The notes beneath the pieces were generated by a model. The model worked only from the letters and a program-made list of their open reading frames with translations, was not told the origin of the DNA and did not search any database. A stretch of DNA of 64,000 bases from Sophora flavescens. Taxonomy: Eukaryota; Streptophyta; Magnoliopsida; Fabales; Fabaceae. Below, piece by piece: positions 46,109 through 57,032 of the stretch. Position 1 is the stretch's first letter. Each line of letters opens with the position of its first letter. The translations under genes and the position numbers were made by a program. The stretch covers positions 80,219,291-80,283,290 of the forward strand of contig CM061070.1 in the NCBI GenBank assembly GCA_030762895.1, given 5' to 3'.

Positions 46109-46429
46109 CGTTTCAGAAGAGAAGATTTTTAGGGTTTGGAAAGGAACGGTTTCGAGAGAATGAAGACGAAGAGAATTCAAGGAGAGATTGTGAGCCAGAA
46201 ATTGTGAGTGGATAGTTTTGAAATGACACGGGTTGCTTTTGTTAAAACACTTGAGTTCTTTTTGTGTTGGGAACAAGGAGAGAGAGAGTTTCCATAAATA
46301 GCAATCAATCAATTTTGAAAAGACAGTTGTTAATATAATGAAACATTTTTCAGAAAAGGGGGGAAAATGCAATGTACACGTGTCTCAGTCAGGGTTTAGC
46401 ACTAAGTGTTTTTAGCCACGTCATCAGAC

Positions 46430-46510
46430 GCTTGGCTAAAGTAGACAAGTGAAGTATAGAGAAAATAGACGAGTCAAGCAGATATAAAATTTAGACAAGT
46501 GAATTTTCAG
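46430..46510 (-). promoter_or_regulatory. U3-like motifs upstream of ORF3 of B
   Basis: TAGACAAGTGAAG, TAGACGAGTCAAG and TAGACAAGTGAAT lie between RNase H and ORF3, as the GGACG cluster does in element A. Only a weak TATTTATG (46293-46300) is present as a TATA candidate. Confidence 0.35.
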
Positions 46511-46559
46511 ACATATAAGCAAACACTCATTCAGACACATTATGCATATTAAGATTCCT

Positions 46560-47195
46560 TCTAATAAAAACAAATCGATCTTCACTTAGAGGTTTAGTAA
46601 AGATGTCTGCCCACTGGTAATCATTTTTTACAAACTTAATTTCAAAAACACCTTTCTAAACATAATTTCTAATAAAATGATGCTTTATTTCTATATGCTT
46701 TGCTCTAGAATGCTGTATGAGATTCTTAGACAGATTAATAGCACTAGTATTATCACACCAAACAGGTATATTATGCTGAAACATTGAATAATGTTCAAGT
46801 TGATATTTTACCCAAAGCAATTGTGAACAACAACTAGCTGTAGATATATATTCAGCTTCAGCAGTTGATAGAGCAATGGTACTTTACCTTTTGCTTGATC
46901 AGGAGATCATATTTGCTCCAATGAAGTGACATCCTCCACTGGTGCTTTTTCTATCAATTCTATCTCCAGCAAAATCAGCATCACAAAATCCAGCTAACCT
47001 GAAATCTTCAGTTTTCTTATATAATAAACCAAGGTTAGTGGTTCCAATCAAATATCTGAAAATTCTTTTAACAGCCTTATGATGAGATTCTTTAGGATCT
47101 GATTGAAATCTAGCACAAAGACAAACACTGAATTGAATATCAGGTCTGCTAGAAGTTAAGTATAGAAGATATCCAATCATACCTCGGTAGACAGT
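46560..47195 (-). pseudogene. RNase H of element B
   Basis: The frame 46899-47180 has S-S-R-P-D-I-Q-F-S-V-C and G-F-C-D-A-D-F-A-G-D. The C-terminal half continues in other frames to about 46560 (T-A-x-A-E-Y-like region near 46850 and the H-x-I-x-K-H-H region near 46680). Confidence 0.8.
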
Positions 47196-47761
47196 TTAAT
47201 CTACCTTTTTACATTCCTCATCATTGTTTAGATTAATTGTTGGATGCATAGGAGTACTCATAGGCTTTGAATTTTCCATTTTATACTTTTTCAGAAGCTC
47301 CTTGGTGTACTTCTGCTGATGGATATAGATTACATCACTAGACTGTTTTATTTGAAGACCAAGGAAGAACTTCAATTCTCCCATCATGCTCATCTCAAAT
47401 TCATTCTGCATCAACTCAGAGAACTCTTTGCAGAGCTTTTCATTAGTAGCACCAAATATAATATCATCAACATAAATCTGTACTACTATGAAATCTTTCT
47501 TTGAGCATTTCCTGAAAAGTGTAGTGTCTACTTTTCCTCTGATGAAATTATTTTCCATTAGATATGTGCTTAACTTATCATACCAAGCTCTAGGAGCTTT
47601 TTTGAGTCCATATAAAGCTTTCTTAAGCTTATAGACATGGTGATGGTTTTCAGAATTCTCAAACCTAGGAGGTTGCTTGACATAAACTTCCTCCTCAATT
47701 ATTCTATTTAGAAATGAACTTTTAAAATCCATTTGATATAGGGTTATATCATGTTGTGCAT
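47196..47761 (-). pseudogene. Reverse transcriptase of B, C-terminal part
   Basis: It keeps A-L-Y-G-L-K-K-A-P-R-A-W and the catalytic Y-V-D-D-I-I-F-G. The open frame runs upstream to 47846, but the first 28 or so residues come from the LTR of element C, so the apparent N-terminus is an artefact of insertion. The natural frame resumes at 53047. Confidence 0.9.
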
Positions 47762-49040
47762 TGACCGCGCTGTCGCCACGCGCCAAAAAGAACGAGCGAT
47801 TATAAAAATAATGCAGTATAGAGCGACAACTCGGATCGTCTCTCAAGGACTCTTTAGTGTTGTTATTATTAACAGAAAAAGTTAGAAAAAGTTAGAACTG
47901 GGGGTTTTGAGATTTGAAACTAAATTAAGAAAACAAAATAATGAAAACAAAGTAGTTAAAGAGAGTAACAAATAAACAAAAGACGATTAACCTACTGTTC
48001 TCGGTTTCCCACTATCATTGGTTCATGCAAATCCTAAGCAGATACTAATCCCCTCCCGGTTGTAGCAACAATTAACAAACGAAAACCGCTACTACAAATG
48101 TATGTTCCTATTCCCGAAATAACAAACGGGGTTAAGCTCTCATGAACAAACGAACATGAATGAACACACGCGAAATAACAAACGCGATTATATATAGGAA
48201 CATAGCATCACCGAAATGAAACAATACCACACTATACATTACTGAAACAACAAACAGAAACATATAATATGGCATTGAAAAGAGAAAAACAAATGAGACA
48301 GGAATCACAGAACCTCAAGTGTTAATAGAAACCAATTGCAGTAGATTAATCCTAGGAGACTAGTTCTCCATTACAAAAGAAAACGATAACTAAGAGGAAA
48401 ACAAAAGGCTAACAAGTTCAGAAACTAGCCAAAACTGGCTAATTCTGACTAGACTCTTCAGTTCTGCCTAAGACTACTTATATACACGTTTCTGGAATCC
48501 AAGTCCTCGCGAGGCGAAGCACTGCTCGTGAGGCGAATTATGTGAAAGGTCTGCAACTCTTTGTCTTCTCGCGAGGCGAGCATATCTTCGCGAGGCGAAC
48601 TCTTCAAATTCTCAACTGTAACGCCCGTGACCTTCAACGTGCCCAAACCGTGATGGCTTCTGACTTTCAAGTATTCGCGAGGCGAAGGAATTCTCGCGAG
48701 GCGAACGCTTCAACTTCAAAACTGTCACGGTCGTGATCTTCAACACGGGTAAACCGTGATCGTCTCTGACTTTTCAGGCTTGCATGACTCGCGGGGCGAG
48801 AGATCCTTCGCGGGGCGAGTGGCTCCAGATTTATTTTATTTTATTTTATTAACCTGAAAAACAGAAAATAAAAGTAAATACTTTATTCACTCTAAATCAA
48901 CTAAATTAACTTAAAAACAATTTACAGACTCAAAATATTACTTAAGGACAATCAAGTCTAATTTGGGTGAAAATGATATAAAATTAGCACAAAGCCAAGG
49001 TCTTTACCAGTTATAAAACCAGTCAAACAGAGGCTCATCA
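47762..49040 (-). repeat. 3' LTR of element C
   Basis: 1279 bp, reading TGATGAGCC...CGGTCA on the minus strand. TATA box GTGTATATAAGT (48476-48487), with the TCGCGAGGCGA array upstream. Confidence 0.95.
48507..48819 (-). promoter_or_regulatory. Paired TCGCGAGGCGA motifs in U3 of C
   Basis: Eight copies of TCGCGAGGCGA or TCGCGGGGCGA start at 48507, 48526, 48569, 48588, 48675, 48694, 48789 and 48808. They form four pairs, each with exactly 19 nt between starts, in DNA otherwise poor in CG. Two modules of about 110 bp also share a CCGTGA element. The array begins about 20 bp upstream of the TATA box on the minus strand. The second LTR keeps it (52513, 52532 and on). Confidence 0.75.
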
Positions 49041-50473
49041 AAATACCCCAAACGTTAAACTTTGCTTGTCCCCAAGCAAACTACACTCAAAAACTTAAAA
49101 AGACTCAAGACCTGGCAAAACATGGCAAGCTTAAGAATTCAATCAACTTTCCATAGATTTCAAGCAATTTTTCAAAAGAATTTTTCTTTCAATGTTCCCC
49201 CCTTTCAAGCAAAACAATTCCCAAAATCTTTTATTCCAAACAATTGAGAGTTTCATAATTCAAACAATCATTAATCAAAGCAGGTGATCTAAGTTACAAC
49301 ACAAAAGAGAGATCACCATATCCAAACAACTGCCTTCCTCACAAGGGAAATTTGTGTTCACTCATTCGCTCAGTTTTTGTCAGGCAATCAACAATTCACT
49401 CAATTTCACTTTTAAGAGCATTTCCCTTGAATTTGATTTTCATCTCCTAATGGTTCCCACAGAAAACATGCAAGCAACATCAACAGGACTTTATTGGGTT
49501 GTAATGGGGCCTGGCTAAGGGTAGGATATACAAAGGAACTAGGCTGAAGACCCTAGGAACTAAGAGAGCACGAACATTATTTACACTTTGAAATTCACTC
49601 AAGTTCCTTTCTTAATTTTTTTCTTTACACTTCTGGGTGGCTACAGCCTTTTTTTTTTTTTAAGGAATTTTTGTACTTTTTATTTTTTTCTTTTTTTCTT
49701 TTCTTTTTTTTATTTTTTCTATTTTTATTTTTTCTTTTTCTCAATCCCAAACAACACATTGCACCGGGTAGCCACCCCAAACTTTGGTTTCTTGCACCCA
49801 TTCTAAGATTACATGCTCTCCTAATCCTAAGATCGGGTTAACATGGTTTTCCAGATTTTTGGGCTTATAACATTAGGTTATCAAGAATTAACAGGATAAT
49901 AGGCTCAATGGGGCTAACTAGGGAACATGCATTAGGATTTGTTATTTTTAGGCTAAGTAGCTATTTACAAAGAAAATGCCTAAATCATCTGAAGCTAACA
50001 CATAATCATGCAAACCAAAAAGAGATTCAAGCAAATTCAGGAAAGTGCAACTTAAAAAATGATTTTCACACAGTTTAAAACATATTGGAGGCTCAAAACC
50101 TCACCTGGACATTTTTTTGCAAATTATTTGACAGAGATTCTATCCCTAGTGTGTGCTTCTTATCACCCCAAACTTATCATAAATCATGTCATCATAACAA
50201 AATCTCAAAGTTCAGTTTTCAATTACATGGGGATCATTTTTCTAAATTTTTTCATATCCTAGGGGGGAAACAGTCAACACTATCATGCAATCCATCTATG
50301 CAAAAATTAATAAAATCCAATAAACTTGCCATAACCAAGACACAAACAGAACTCCTGAGCTTCTCAAATTATTCAGGAGCTTTATTAAAAATAAAACAGA
50401 AATAAAGCAAGCAAAAAAAAAACTAATAAGAAAAAATGAAAATAAACTAGAGAGAAAGGGTTTAGAAAACTCA
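49041..50473 (-). other. 3' untranslated part of element C
   Basis: Non-coding, with a pyrimidine-rich low-complexity tract at 49640-49745. A weak purine tract (TTTGGGGTATTT on the minus strand) adjoins the 3' LTR. Confidence 0.6.
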
Positions 50474-51664
50474 TTAAGGGGCGGTTCCACCAGGATCCCA
50501 TTGCTTGTAACATAAGGCCCAAGTGATAGCCAAAGAGTGGGAGTTCATTTCATGGTCCCCTAAATTGCAGCCTTGATATGGAAGTGAGTACTTGACAATT
50601 ACAGTGACCTCGCCCAGTGCGGCGGACTTCTCACTCCCTCTTGGGTCACAGATGACCGCTTTCTCAACAAAATCCTCCCAATAAAATTGGGGTTCAACCA
50701 CTTGGACTGGCCATGGTGCAAGATCCAAGGGCTTAAACTCCATCACTGGTTCCTCAGGGGGAGGTGGCAAACAGTTAGCTGGGGTTACTGGTGCTGCTTC
50801 AACTTCTGCCTTTTCTTCATTCACTGCACGAACAAATTCATCTCTTGCTATACATGCAGAAATTTCAGCACACACCACACAAAGGTTAGAGTTAGTAGAG
50901 TCAGTACATATATCACAATAAAATGAATCAGGAAAATTCTGAATGTCTGGAAATTCAGCAATTAAGTCATCCACCCCATTACTCTCAACACATTCAATTG
51001 TTTTACTTGAATCATCTACTCCCAAAGGTTCTTCTTTATCTTCAGGCACGGGGGAGCAGATGTCCTCCTGATCCTCCTTCTCTATGTTTCCTGAAAAAAA
51101 TAAACCTGCAAAACGATCTGCATTTTCTATTTTTCCTGAAAAGTATAAACCTGTAAAACATTCTACACACAATGCAGTTCCATCACAATAACAATCATCA
51201 GGGGATTCAACACACAATTCATCATCAACAGAAATAATATCACAATCATAATCAGAAATATTTTCAGGAATAAATTGTGAATCTTTGTGTTCTTCAAGAG
51301 GCTGTGGAGTTAGCATTGCAGCCGAGTTGACGGTAACTTGATCAATTAGAGCCCACAATTTCTGAGATTCAGCTTGGTCCCTCTGGTACTCATCCTCCAT
51401 CTTCTGTTGAAATTCCTCTATCATCCGTTGAGTTTGCTCGACCATTTGTTGCCTCAGTCCTTCCATATTTGCACTTATCTGTGCAGTCATCTGTTTGCAC
51501 AGGTCCTCTAGGGAAGGTTCGGAAGGTGCAGAGGTGGTCACTTGGGTAGGATAGTATGGTGGTGGCTCACTAAAATTAGGATAATACATGCAAGGTGGTT
51601 CATAATAAACATTAGGCAAATATCCATACATGTAATTATCCATGGCAATCAAACAACCAGACAA
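50474..51664 (-). CDS. Hypothetical protein of element C (396 aa)
   Basis: An intact 396-residue frame starts about 100 nt after the primer-binding site. The N-terminus is tyrosine/proline-rich (about residues 8-45). Residues 50-110 are rich in Q, M and E and would form a coiled coil. A long acidic middle has many D/E residues and regularly spaced cysteines (C-x-C and C-x2-C pairs at about 155-175 and 245-270), a possible metal-binding or disulphide pattern. The C-terminal 70 residues contain W, P and G blocks ending near W-D-P-G-G. No gag, CCHC knuckle or enzyme motif is seen. It could be a gag-like structural protein or a remodelled host sequence. An intact frame in a young element suggests recent constraint. 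A short in-frame ATG at 51643 could be the true start. Confidence 0.6.
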   Translation of the reverse strand: MSGCLIAMDNYMYGYLPNVYYEPPCMYYPNFSEPPPYYPTQVTTSAPSEPSLEDLCKQMTAQISANMEGLRQQMVEQTQRMIEEFQQKMEDEYQRDQAESQKLWALIDQVTVNSAAMLTPQPLEEHKDSQFIPENISDYDCDIISVDDELCVESPDDCYCDGTALCVECFTGLYFSGKIENADRFAGLFFSGNIEKEDQEDICSPVPEDKEEPLGVDDSSKTIECVESNGVDDLIAEFPDIQNFPDSFYCDICTDSTNSNLCVVCAEISACIARDEFVRAVNEEKAEVEAAPVTPANCLPPPPEEPVMEFKPLDLAPWPVQVVEPQFYWEDFVEKAVICDPRGSEKSAALGEVTVIVKYSLPYQGCNLGDHEMNSHSLAITWALCYKQWDPGGTAP

Positions 51665-51745
51665 GCAGACAAAACTAACTAGAAAAGAGAAATTTTTTTT
51701 TAATTAATTAATTTTTATTTTCTGCTAATAACAACAAACCAGAGT

Positions 51746-51762
51746 CCCCGGCAACGACGCCA
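51746..51762 (-). other. Primer-binding site of element C
   Basis: TGGCGTCGTTGCCGGGG on the minus strand lies 5 nt inside the 5' LTR. It differs from the tRNA(Met) type used by A and D. Confidence 0.75.
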
Positions 51763-51767
51763 ATTTT

Positions 51768-53046
51768 TTACCGCGCTGTCGCCACGCGCCAAAAAGAACG
51801 AGCGATTATAAAAATAATGCAGTATAGAGCGACAACTCGGATCGTCTCTCAAGGACTCTTTAGTGTTGTTATTATTAACAGAAAAAGTTAGAAAAAGTTA
51901 GAACTGGGGGTTTTGAGATTTGAAACTAAATTAAGAAAACAAAATAATGAAAACAAAGTAGTTAAAGAGAGTAACAAATAAACAAAAGACGATTAACCTA
52001 CTGTTCTCGGTTTCCCACTATCATTGGTTCATGTAAATCCTAAGCAGATACTAATCCCCTCCCGGTTGTAGCAACAATTAACAAACGAAAACCGCTACTA
52101 CAGATGTATGTTCCTATTCCCGAAATAACAAACGGGGTTAAGCTCTCATGAACAAACGAACATGAATGAACACACGCGAAATAACAAACGCGATTATATA
52201 TAGGAACATAGCATCACCGAAATGAAACAATACCACACTATACATTACTGAAATAACAAACAGAAACATATAATATGGCATTGAAAAGAGAAAAGTAAAT
52301 GAGACAGGAATCACAGAACCTCAAGTGTTAATAGAAACCAATTGCAGTAGATTAATCCTAGGAGACTAGTTCTCCATTACAAAAGAAAACGATAACTAAG
52401 AGGAAAACAAAAGGCTAACAAGTTCAGAAACTAGCTAAAACTGGCTAATTCTGACTAGACTCTTCAGTTCTGCCTAAGACTACTTATATACACGATTCTG
52501 GAATCCAAGTCCTCGCGAGGCGAAGCACTGCTCGCGAGGCGAATTATGCGAAAGGTCTGCAACTCTTTGTCTTCTCGCGAGGCGAGCATATCTTCGCGAG
52601 GCGAACTCTTCAAATTCTCAACTGTAACGCCCGTGACCTTCAACGTGCCCAAACCGTGATGGCTTCTGACTTTCAAGTATTCGCGAGGCGAAGGAATTCT
52701 CGCGAGGCGAACACTTCAACTTCAAAACTGCCACGGCCGTGATCTTCAACACGGGTAAATCGTGATCGTCTCCGACTTTTCAGGCTTGCATGACTCGCGG
52801 GGCGAGAGATCCTTCGCGGGGCGAGTGGATCCAGATTTATTTTATTTTATTTTATTAACCTGAAAAACAGAAAATAAAAGTAAATACTTTATTCACTCTA
52901 AATCAACTAAATTAACTTAAAAACAATTTACAGACTCAAAATATTACTTAAGGACAATCAAGTCTAATTTGGGTGAAAATGATATAAAATTAGCACAAAG
53001 CCAAGGTCTTTACCAGTTATAAAACCAGTCAAACAGAGGCTCATCA
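51768..53046 (-). repeat. 5' LTR of element C
   Basis: 1279 bp, collinear with 47762-49040 without net indels. TATA box at 52482-52493. Confidence 0.95.
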
Positions 53047-53640
53047 TGCATCATATGACATGAGAATTCTAATTACTTCTAATCTAGCTATAGGTGCAAA
53101 GGTTTCAGTGAAATCAATACCTTCCTGTTGATTATACCCTTGAGCAACTAGTCTTGCTTTTTTTTCTTACCACTTTTCCATCTTCATCCAGTTTGTTTCT
53201 AAATACCCATCTGGTTCCAATAACAGTTTTCTCTTTGGGTTTAGAAACTAGAGTCCAAACACCATTTCTCTTGAACTGATTTAGTTCTTCTTGCATGGCT
53301 AGAATCCAGCTTTCATCTTGCAAGGCTTCTTCAATCTTTTTGGGTTCCAAATCTGATATGAAGGTCATGTTGTTGTTTTCATTAAGAGCAGATCTGGTTC
53401 TAACTCCTTGAGATGGAATTCCAATGATAAGATCTTTTGGATGATAGGTCTTGAATTTTCAATCTTTCTTGAAATTCTGAGTTTCAGACGCATCAACACT
53501 TGTCTGAATTTCAGACACGTCTACTTTTGACTTGTCTGAAGATTCTTCCACTGCAGGATTAAGTTCAATACCTGCAACATCATCCTCTAGATCTGATAGT
53601 TCCCTATTAGTCTTCAAACCATCATTAAACTTTACATGAA
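53047..53640 (-). pseudogene. Reverse transcriptase of B, N-terminal part
   Basis: 53132-53368 contains E-A-L-x-D-E-S-W-I-L-A-M-Q-E-E-L-N-Q-F and the W-T-L-V...G-T-R-W-V-F-R-N-K segment. A T-rich slip near 53160 breaks the frame before the point where C inserted. The linker to integrase follows to about 53640. Confidence 0.85.
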
Positions 53641-54632
53641 TTGATTATTCTACAACGGAAGTTCTAGAATTAAAAATTCTAAAAGCTTTAGACATTTCAG
53701 AATATCCAATAAATATGCCTTTATCTACTTTAGAGTCAAATTTGCCAAGATGATCTTTTGTATTAAGAATATAACATTCACATCCAAAAGCATGAAAATA
53801 TGATATGTTGGGTTTTCTACCTTTCCACAATTCATAAGGAGTCTTATTTAGGATAGGTCTAATCAATATTCTGTTTTGCACATAACAAGCAGTGTTAATG
53901 GCTTCTTCCCAGAAGTACTTAGGAAGATTATTTTCATTTAGCATTGTTCTTCCCATCTTCTAAAGAGATCTGTTCTTTCTCTCAACCACACCATTTTGCT
54001 GTGGAGTTCTAGGTGCAGGGAAATTGTGAGAAATACCATTTTCCTCATAGGACAGTTTGACTTGCCCATTTTCAAATACTGAAATACAGAAACCTTGCTC
54101 ATCCTGTACTCTCTTTCTGAATACTGTAAAGACCTTATAAGACTCATCCTTGTGGGTTAAGAAGATTAATCATATAAATCTAGAATTGTCATCAACTATG
54201 ACAAAACCATATTTCTTTCCACCTAGGCTAGCTACACTGACTGGTCCAAACAGATCCATGTGTAACAGTTGCAAAGGTCTAGAGGAAGTGACTTCTTTCT
54301 TAGATTTGAAACTTGATTTTACTTGTTTACCTCTCCGACATGCATCACACAAAATATCTTTCTTAAAGGAAATATCAGGCAATCCTCTCACAAGGTTATG
54401 CTTTTTCAATTTAGAAATTTGTTTCGTACTAACATGTCCTAGTTTTTTATGCCATAGCCACTTTTCATCCTCTTTAGACATAAAGCATGTTACACTTTGA
54501 TCTAAAAGTTCAGACATGTCAATCTTATACAGATTGTTTTGCCTTTTAGCAGAAAAGAGGGTCTTTCCACTATTGTCATTGACTATGCATGCATCTTTAG
54601 AAAAAGATCCATAAAATCCACTATCACATAAA
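53473..54632 (-). pseudogene. Integrase region of B, duplicate copy
   Basis: This 1.16-kb block repeats 54633-55805 in tandem. The junction is at about 54630, where the pre-integrase sequence N-L-C-D-S-G-F starts again directly after the acidic linker of the first copy, in frame. It carries the zinc-binding segment, the first catalytic Asp (L-H-M-D-L-F-G-P) and the C-terminal integrase part (53645-53956). It has lost about 30 nt around the second catalytic Asp (near 54060) and is frame-broken at about 54170. Confidence 0.85.
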
Positions 54633-56068
54633 TTCTGATTTTCAAACGCATCATCATTTGTCTGAATTTCAGGCAGTTCTACTTTTGGCTTGTCTGAAGA
54701 TTCTTCCATTGCAGGATTAAGTTCGATACCTACAACATCCTCTTCTAGATCTGATAGTTCCCTACCAGTCTTCAAACCATCATTAAACTTTACATGAATT
54801 GATTGTTCTACAACATAAGTTCTAGAGTTAAAGATTCTAAAAGCTTTAGACATTTCAGAATATCCAATGAATATGCCTTTATCTACTTTTGAGTCAAATT
54901 TGCCAAGATGATCTTTTGTATTAAGAATATAACATTCACATCCAAATGCATGAAAATATGATATGTTGGGTTTTCTACCTTTCGACAATTCATAAGGAGT
55001 CTTATTTAGGATAGGTCTAATCAGTATTCTGTTTTGCACATAACAAGCAGTGTTAATGGCTTCTGCCCAGAAGTACTTAGGAAGATTATTTTTATTAAGC
55101 ATTGTTCTTCCCATCTCTTGAAGAGATCTGCTCTTTCTCTCAACCACTCCATTTTGTTGTGGAGTTCTAGGTGCAGAGAAATTGTGAGACATACCATTTT
55201 CCTCATAGAATAGTTTGAACTGCTCATTTTCAAATTCTCCCCCATGGCGACTTCTGATAGCAGAGATACAGAAACCCTGCTCATTTTGTACTCTTTTACT
55301 AAATACTGTAAAGATCTTATAAGACTCATCCTTGTGGGTTAAGAAGAGTACCCATGTAAATCTAGAATAGTCATCAACTATGACAAAACCATATTTCTTT
55401 CCACCTAGGCTAGCTACACTGACTGGCCCAAACAGATCCATGTGTAACAATTGCAAAGGTCTAGAGGAAGTGACTTCTTTCTTGGATTTGAAACGTGATT
55501 TTACTTGTTTACCTCTTTGACATGCATCACACAAAATATCTTTCTTAAAGGAGATATCAGGCAATCCTCTCACGAGGTTATGCTTTTTCAATTTAGAAAT
55601 TTGTTTCATATTAACATGTCCTAGTTTCTTATGTCGTAGCCACTTTTCATCCTCTTTAGACATAAAGCATGTTACACTTTGATCTGAATGTTCAAACAGG
55701 TCAATCTTATACAGATTGTTTTGCCTTTTGGCAGAAAAGAGGGTTTTTTCACTACTGTCATTGACTATCCATGCATCCTTAGAAAAGGATACAAAAAATC
55801 CACTATCACATAATTGACTTATGCTAAGCAGATTATGTTTTAACCCTTTCACATATAAAACATCACAAATAATAGGCAAGGGAAGTTTACCACCAATTAT
55901 ACCTACACCAACAACTTTTCCTTTCTGGTTGCCACCAAAAGTTACTTGTCCACCTTTCTTAGGTTGGAGGTCTAGGAACATAGACCTTTCTCCTGTCATA
56001 TGTCGCGAGCATCCACTGTCCAGGTACCATGACAGGTGTTTCTTTTGTCCTATTAAGTAAGTCTGCAA
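54633..56068 (-). pseudogene. Protease and integrase of B, first copy
   Basis: The open frame 54170-56068 (632 aa) contains the protease motif D-S-G-C-S-R-H-M-T-G near residue 20, the pre-integrase HHCC-type region (about 145-200) and the integrase core (about 210-390). C-terminal integrase sequence follows to about residue 430, then the acidic linker, then the start of the duplicated copy. The second catalytic Asp is replaced: I-R-S-R-H-G-G instead of the I-R-S-D-H-G-G seen in element A. The Glu in N-G-V-V-E-R-K is kept. Confidence 0.9.
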
Positions 56069-57032
56069 CAGGAATGATCATGGACTTAGGTACCCATATT
56101 TTCTGGGGTCCTTTTCTGTTAGTATAAGGAGTCTGTGAATACTTCTTTATCTTTTTGTGGATACACTTAGACATGATATGTCCAGCTTTTCCACAGTATG
56201 TGCATATAGGTTTATTTGAACTAACTGACATAGATTTGACAGTTATTTTTTAGAACTTTGTTGATCCTTTGTGATGTTCTTGACTGGAATATCCTATACC
56301 TTCTTTGTTAAGGGAGTGCCTCTGACTTCCCAAAAGTTTAGTCAGGTTATCTCTAACAATAACAAACTTGGCAAGATATAAGGTGAGTTCTTCTACTTTC
56401 TGTTGAAGTTTACTAACTTCTTCAGAAGATAGAGTTTCAACTGAGATCTCAGCTTTAAACTTTTCAGTCTTAAGCATACTATTTTTTTCAGCTAACTTTT
56501 CACACTCTTGATATTTGTGTATACTCATTTGAGAGTTTAACATACTGTCTCTTGAGGGATTTGAAAGCTTTAGACATATAGTTGGATTCCTCCAATAGTT
56601 CATCATAGGCATCATTCAATTTTTCAAGTTCAGAATGTACCTCAGTGTCTGATTCAGGATCAGTATCTGCCATAAGACAGAGATTTGCTTCAAGCTCCTC
56701 TCCTTCACTTTCAGTGGAGCTTTCATCAAGATCTTCCCACGTGGCCATCATTCCTTTCTTCTTTTTGTTGAAGAACTTCTTGGGAGATTGCTTCTTGAGT
56801 TGAGGGCATTCTGCCTTGATATGACCAGGCTTCTTGCATTCATAGCACACAATGGTATTCCTGTCATTAGATCCACCATCTTTGTTGAATTTTTCTTTGT
56901 TGAAATGCCTGAAAGGTTTGTCCTTTCTGAAGTTTCTTTTCTTCCAAAGATTTTTCATCTTTCTGGTGAAAAGAGAAAGCTCATCATCAGAATCATCTTC
57001 ATTTGACTCCTTAGATTCCTCTGAAGATTTAT
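55959..57032 (-). pseudogene. gag of element B, truncated by D
   Basis: Two CCHC knuckles are readable: C-Y-E-C-K-K-P-G-H-I-K-A-E-C (about 56830-56850) and C-T-Y-C-G-K-A-G-H-I-M-S-K-C (about 56170-56205). A serine/glutamate-rich spacer lies between them, as in element A. The N-terminal gag core is missing because element D inserted at 57033. Confidence 0.85.

Larger units (their letters stand above)
47762..53046 (-). mobile_element. Non-autonomous LTR retrotransposon C
   Basis: A 5285-bp element has two 1279-bp LTRs and a 5-bp target duplication TGCAT (47757-47761 and 53047-53051). The LTRs differ at roughly 15 positions (about 1%), so insertion is recent compared with A, B and D. The primer-binding site TGGCGTCGTTGCCGGGG (51746-51762) resembles the type I associate with Athila-like gypsy elements. 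The only long ORF encodes no protease, reverse transcriptase or integrase, so movement must depend on another element. Confidence 0.9.
41370..57032 (-). mobile_element. Ty1/copia retrotransposon B (SIRE/Maximus-like), split
   Basis: A second minus-strand element of the same lineage as A: 3' LTR (about 41370-42988), polypurine tract, ORF3 region, RNase H, reverse transcriptase, integrase, protease, gag. It is interrupted in reverse transcriptase by element C (47762-53046) and cut inside gag by element D at 57033, so its 5' LTR is outside the window. Its integrase region is duplicated. All frames are broken. Confidence 0.85.

Noticed and set aside
48458..48736. Open frames over the TCGCGAGGCGA array (also 52464-52676)
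   Set aside because: They lie in the U3 of the LTRs upstream of the TATA box and exist only because the motif repeats lack stops.
49588..49806. 72-aa Phe-rich open frame
   Set aside because: Translation of a T-rich low-complexity tract in the untranslated part of element C.
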